This document shows, piece by piece, positions 63,365 through 64,000 of a stretch of DNA of 64,000 nucleotides. The position numbers and the translations under genes are program-made. The notes under the pieces were generated by a model. That model saw only the letters and a program-made list of their open reading frames with translations. It searched no databases and had not been told where the DNA came from. The DNA is taken from contig CAMXBY010000049.1 of NCBI GenBank assembly GCA_947179485.1, forward strand, positions 49,791-113,790, written 5' to 3'. The stretch is from Allacma fusca. Taxonomy: Eukaryota > Arthropoda > Collembola > Symphypleona > Sminthuridae. How positions within the stretch are numbered: position 1 is the first letter of the stretch; each line of letters starts with the position of its first letter.

Positions 63365-64000
63365 TTATCCTCTTCTACCACTTGCTTGCTCGCTAGATGG
63401 AGCGGACGTCTCTTCCTTCCAGCCCTCGATTTTTGCTAGTTCCAACTCCTCGGAATAAAATTGACTGGTAATATCTTCAGGGGGGTTCTCCTAAATCCTC
63501 CAACAAATACGTATATGGATACGTTGTCTTGAACCTTTACAATGCGAAAGACCTCACGAGACCATGACTCACTATAGCTTGCATACCCATTGACACTCGC
63601 TTATAAAGTGAATCTATTAGAACGTTATTTTTGTATTATTACATAATATCTACCCTTTTCAAATAAACGTTTGCGCTGGAAATTCAAACCAAATCGTTTA
63701 CATTGAATTTTGGCGCGCGTCTCGAAGGATCCGATTTTTCGTTTAAATATTTCCATACATTCGCGCCCAAATTTCGTATTGATCTCGAACTGCAACCGCA
63801 TTTGGAGCCATCCCTATGGTTCTATGAAAACTATTATTATACACGTCCACAAAATCTGGCAAGCGGTTGTCAATTTCGATGAGTTATTCTGAGTCATATA
63901 ACGTTGCAGTTTTTGTCAACAGCGTTCGTATTATTATCTCAGCCATCGCTGCCTTATATGACTATACACATGATATGGCTTAATACCATTGTCCTTAAGG
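63365..64000 (-). pseudogene. Retrovirus-type integrase of the Polinton, C-terminal part, broken
   Basis: At 63870-63740 the minus strand reads LPDFVDVYNNSFHRTIGMAP and RDQYEIWARMYG, the end of the rve catalytic core (region of the catalytic Glu). Further down are KFNVNDLV and ISSANVYL (SH3-like C-terminal domain), SREVFRIVKVQ, and a chromodomain-like tail ITSQFYSEELELAKIEGW ending TAA at 63365. Several stops and frame changes lie between these. The first part of the gene is beyond the window. Polinton integrases insert the element and normally create 6-bp target duplications. Confidence 0.75.

Larger units (their letters stand above)
53589..64000 (-). mobile_element. Polinton/adintovirus-like element, decayed, extending past the window
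   Basis: The minus-strand gene order from the right edge is integrase, minor capsid candidate, major capsid, adenain-like protease, packaging ATPase, small proteins, membrane protein, DNA polymerase B. This is the diagnostic Polinton gene set. Terminal inverted repeats are not in the window: the right end lies beyond 64000, and the left end was lost where BEL sequence abuts the polymerase. Most large genes carry one to a few stops or frameshifts, the pattern of an endogenous copy decaying neutrally. Introns and very short gene spacing are both present. Confidence 0.88.

Overview
The window is metazoan, most likely arthropod, genomic DNA. It is AT-rich, has spliceosomal introns, and is built mainly of layered transposable elements. 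The element mix (BEL/Pao, a Polinton/adintovirus-like element with a retrovirus-type integrase, many hAT and pogo-like elements, a Penelope-like fragment, a CACTA-like transposase) and secreted trypsin-type proteases fit an insect or another hexapod. The species cannot be read from the sequence. All calls are by eye from translation and motif recognition; no database search was run. Layout, left to right. 0-7 kb: AT-rich DNA, a 29-bp tandem repeat, and a LINE fragment lying between two apparently identical 942-bp direct copies. The right copy belongs to a palindromic MITE that was itself split by a hAT-like element. 7-19 kb: an old hAT fragment, a partial three-exon gene, a broken CACTA-type transposase, a GTACC-rich hAT-like element, a serine protease fragment, a pogo-like MITE, a Pif1 helicase C-terminus, a small two-exon coiled-coil gene, and a long-TIR element holding a decayed Ulp1-like cysteine protease. 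20-31 kb: two Penelope-like fragments, a broken DDE_Tnp_4-like/SWIM transposase, a tandem duplication split by a hAT element with a perfect 8-bp target duplication, a second GTACC element, and a pair of inverted tRNA-like segments. 31.5-40.3 kb: one foldback-like transposon of about 8.8 kb with kilobase-scale terminal inverted repeats made largely of a 148-bp minisatellite. Its core is a nearly intact DDE_Tnp_4-like/SWIM transposase bracketed by direct repeats that fold into a three-way-junction hairpin with compensatory changes. 41-46.5 kb: a trypsin-family pseudogene whose stop codon was hit by a hAT MITE (which itself holds a pogo-like MITE), then a three-deep hAT nest. 47.4-53.6 kb: a 5'-truncated BEL/Pao element on the minus strand, interrupted in its integrase by a gag-only LTR element whose leader carries seven covarying hairpins. 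53.6-64 kb: a decayed Polinton on the minus strand: integrase, minor capsid, major capsid, adenain-like protease, packaging ATPase, small proteins and protein-primed DNA polymerase B. Three of its genes have recognisable introns, and some junctions are only 1-4 nt. The polymerase is cut off by the BEL sequence. The best candidates for something undescribed are the foldback-like transposon with its structured direct repeats (31.5-40.3 kb), the repeated covarying hairpins in the gag-only LTR element (51.0-51.5 kb), and the Ulp1-like protease in a long-TIR element (17.3-18.8 kb).
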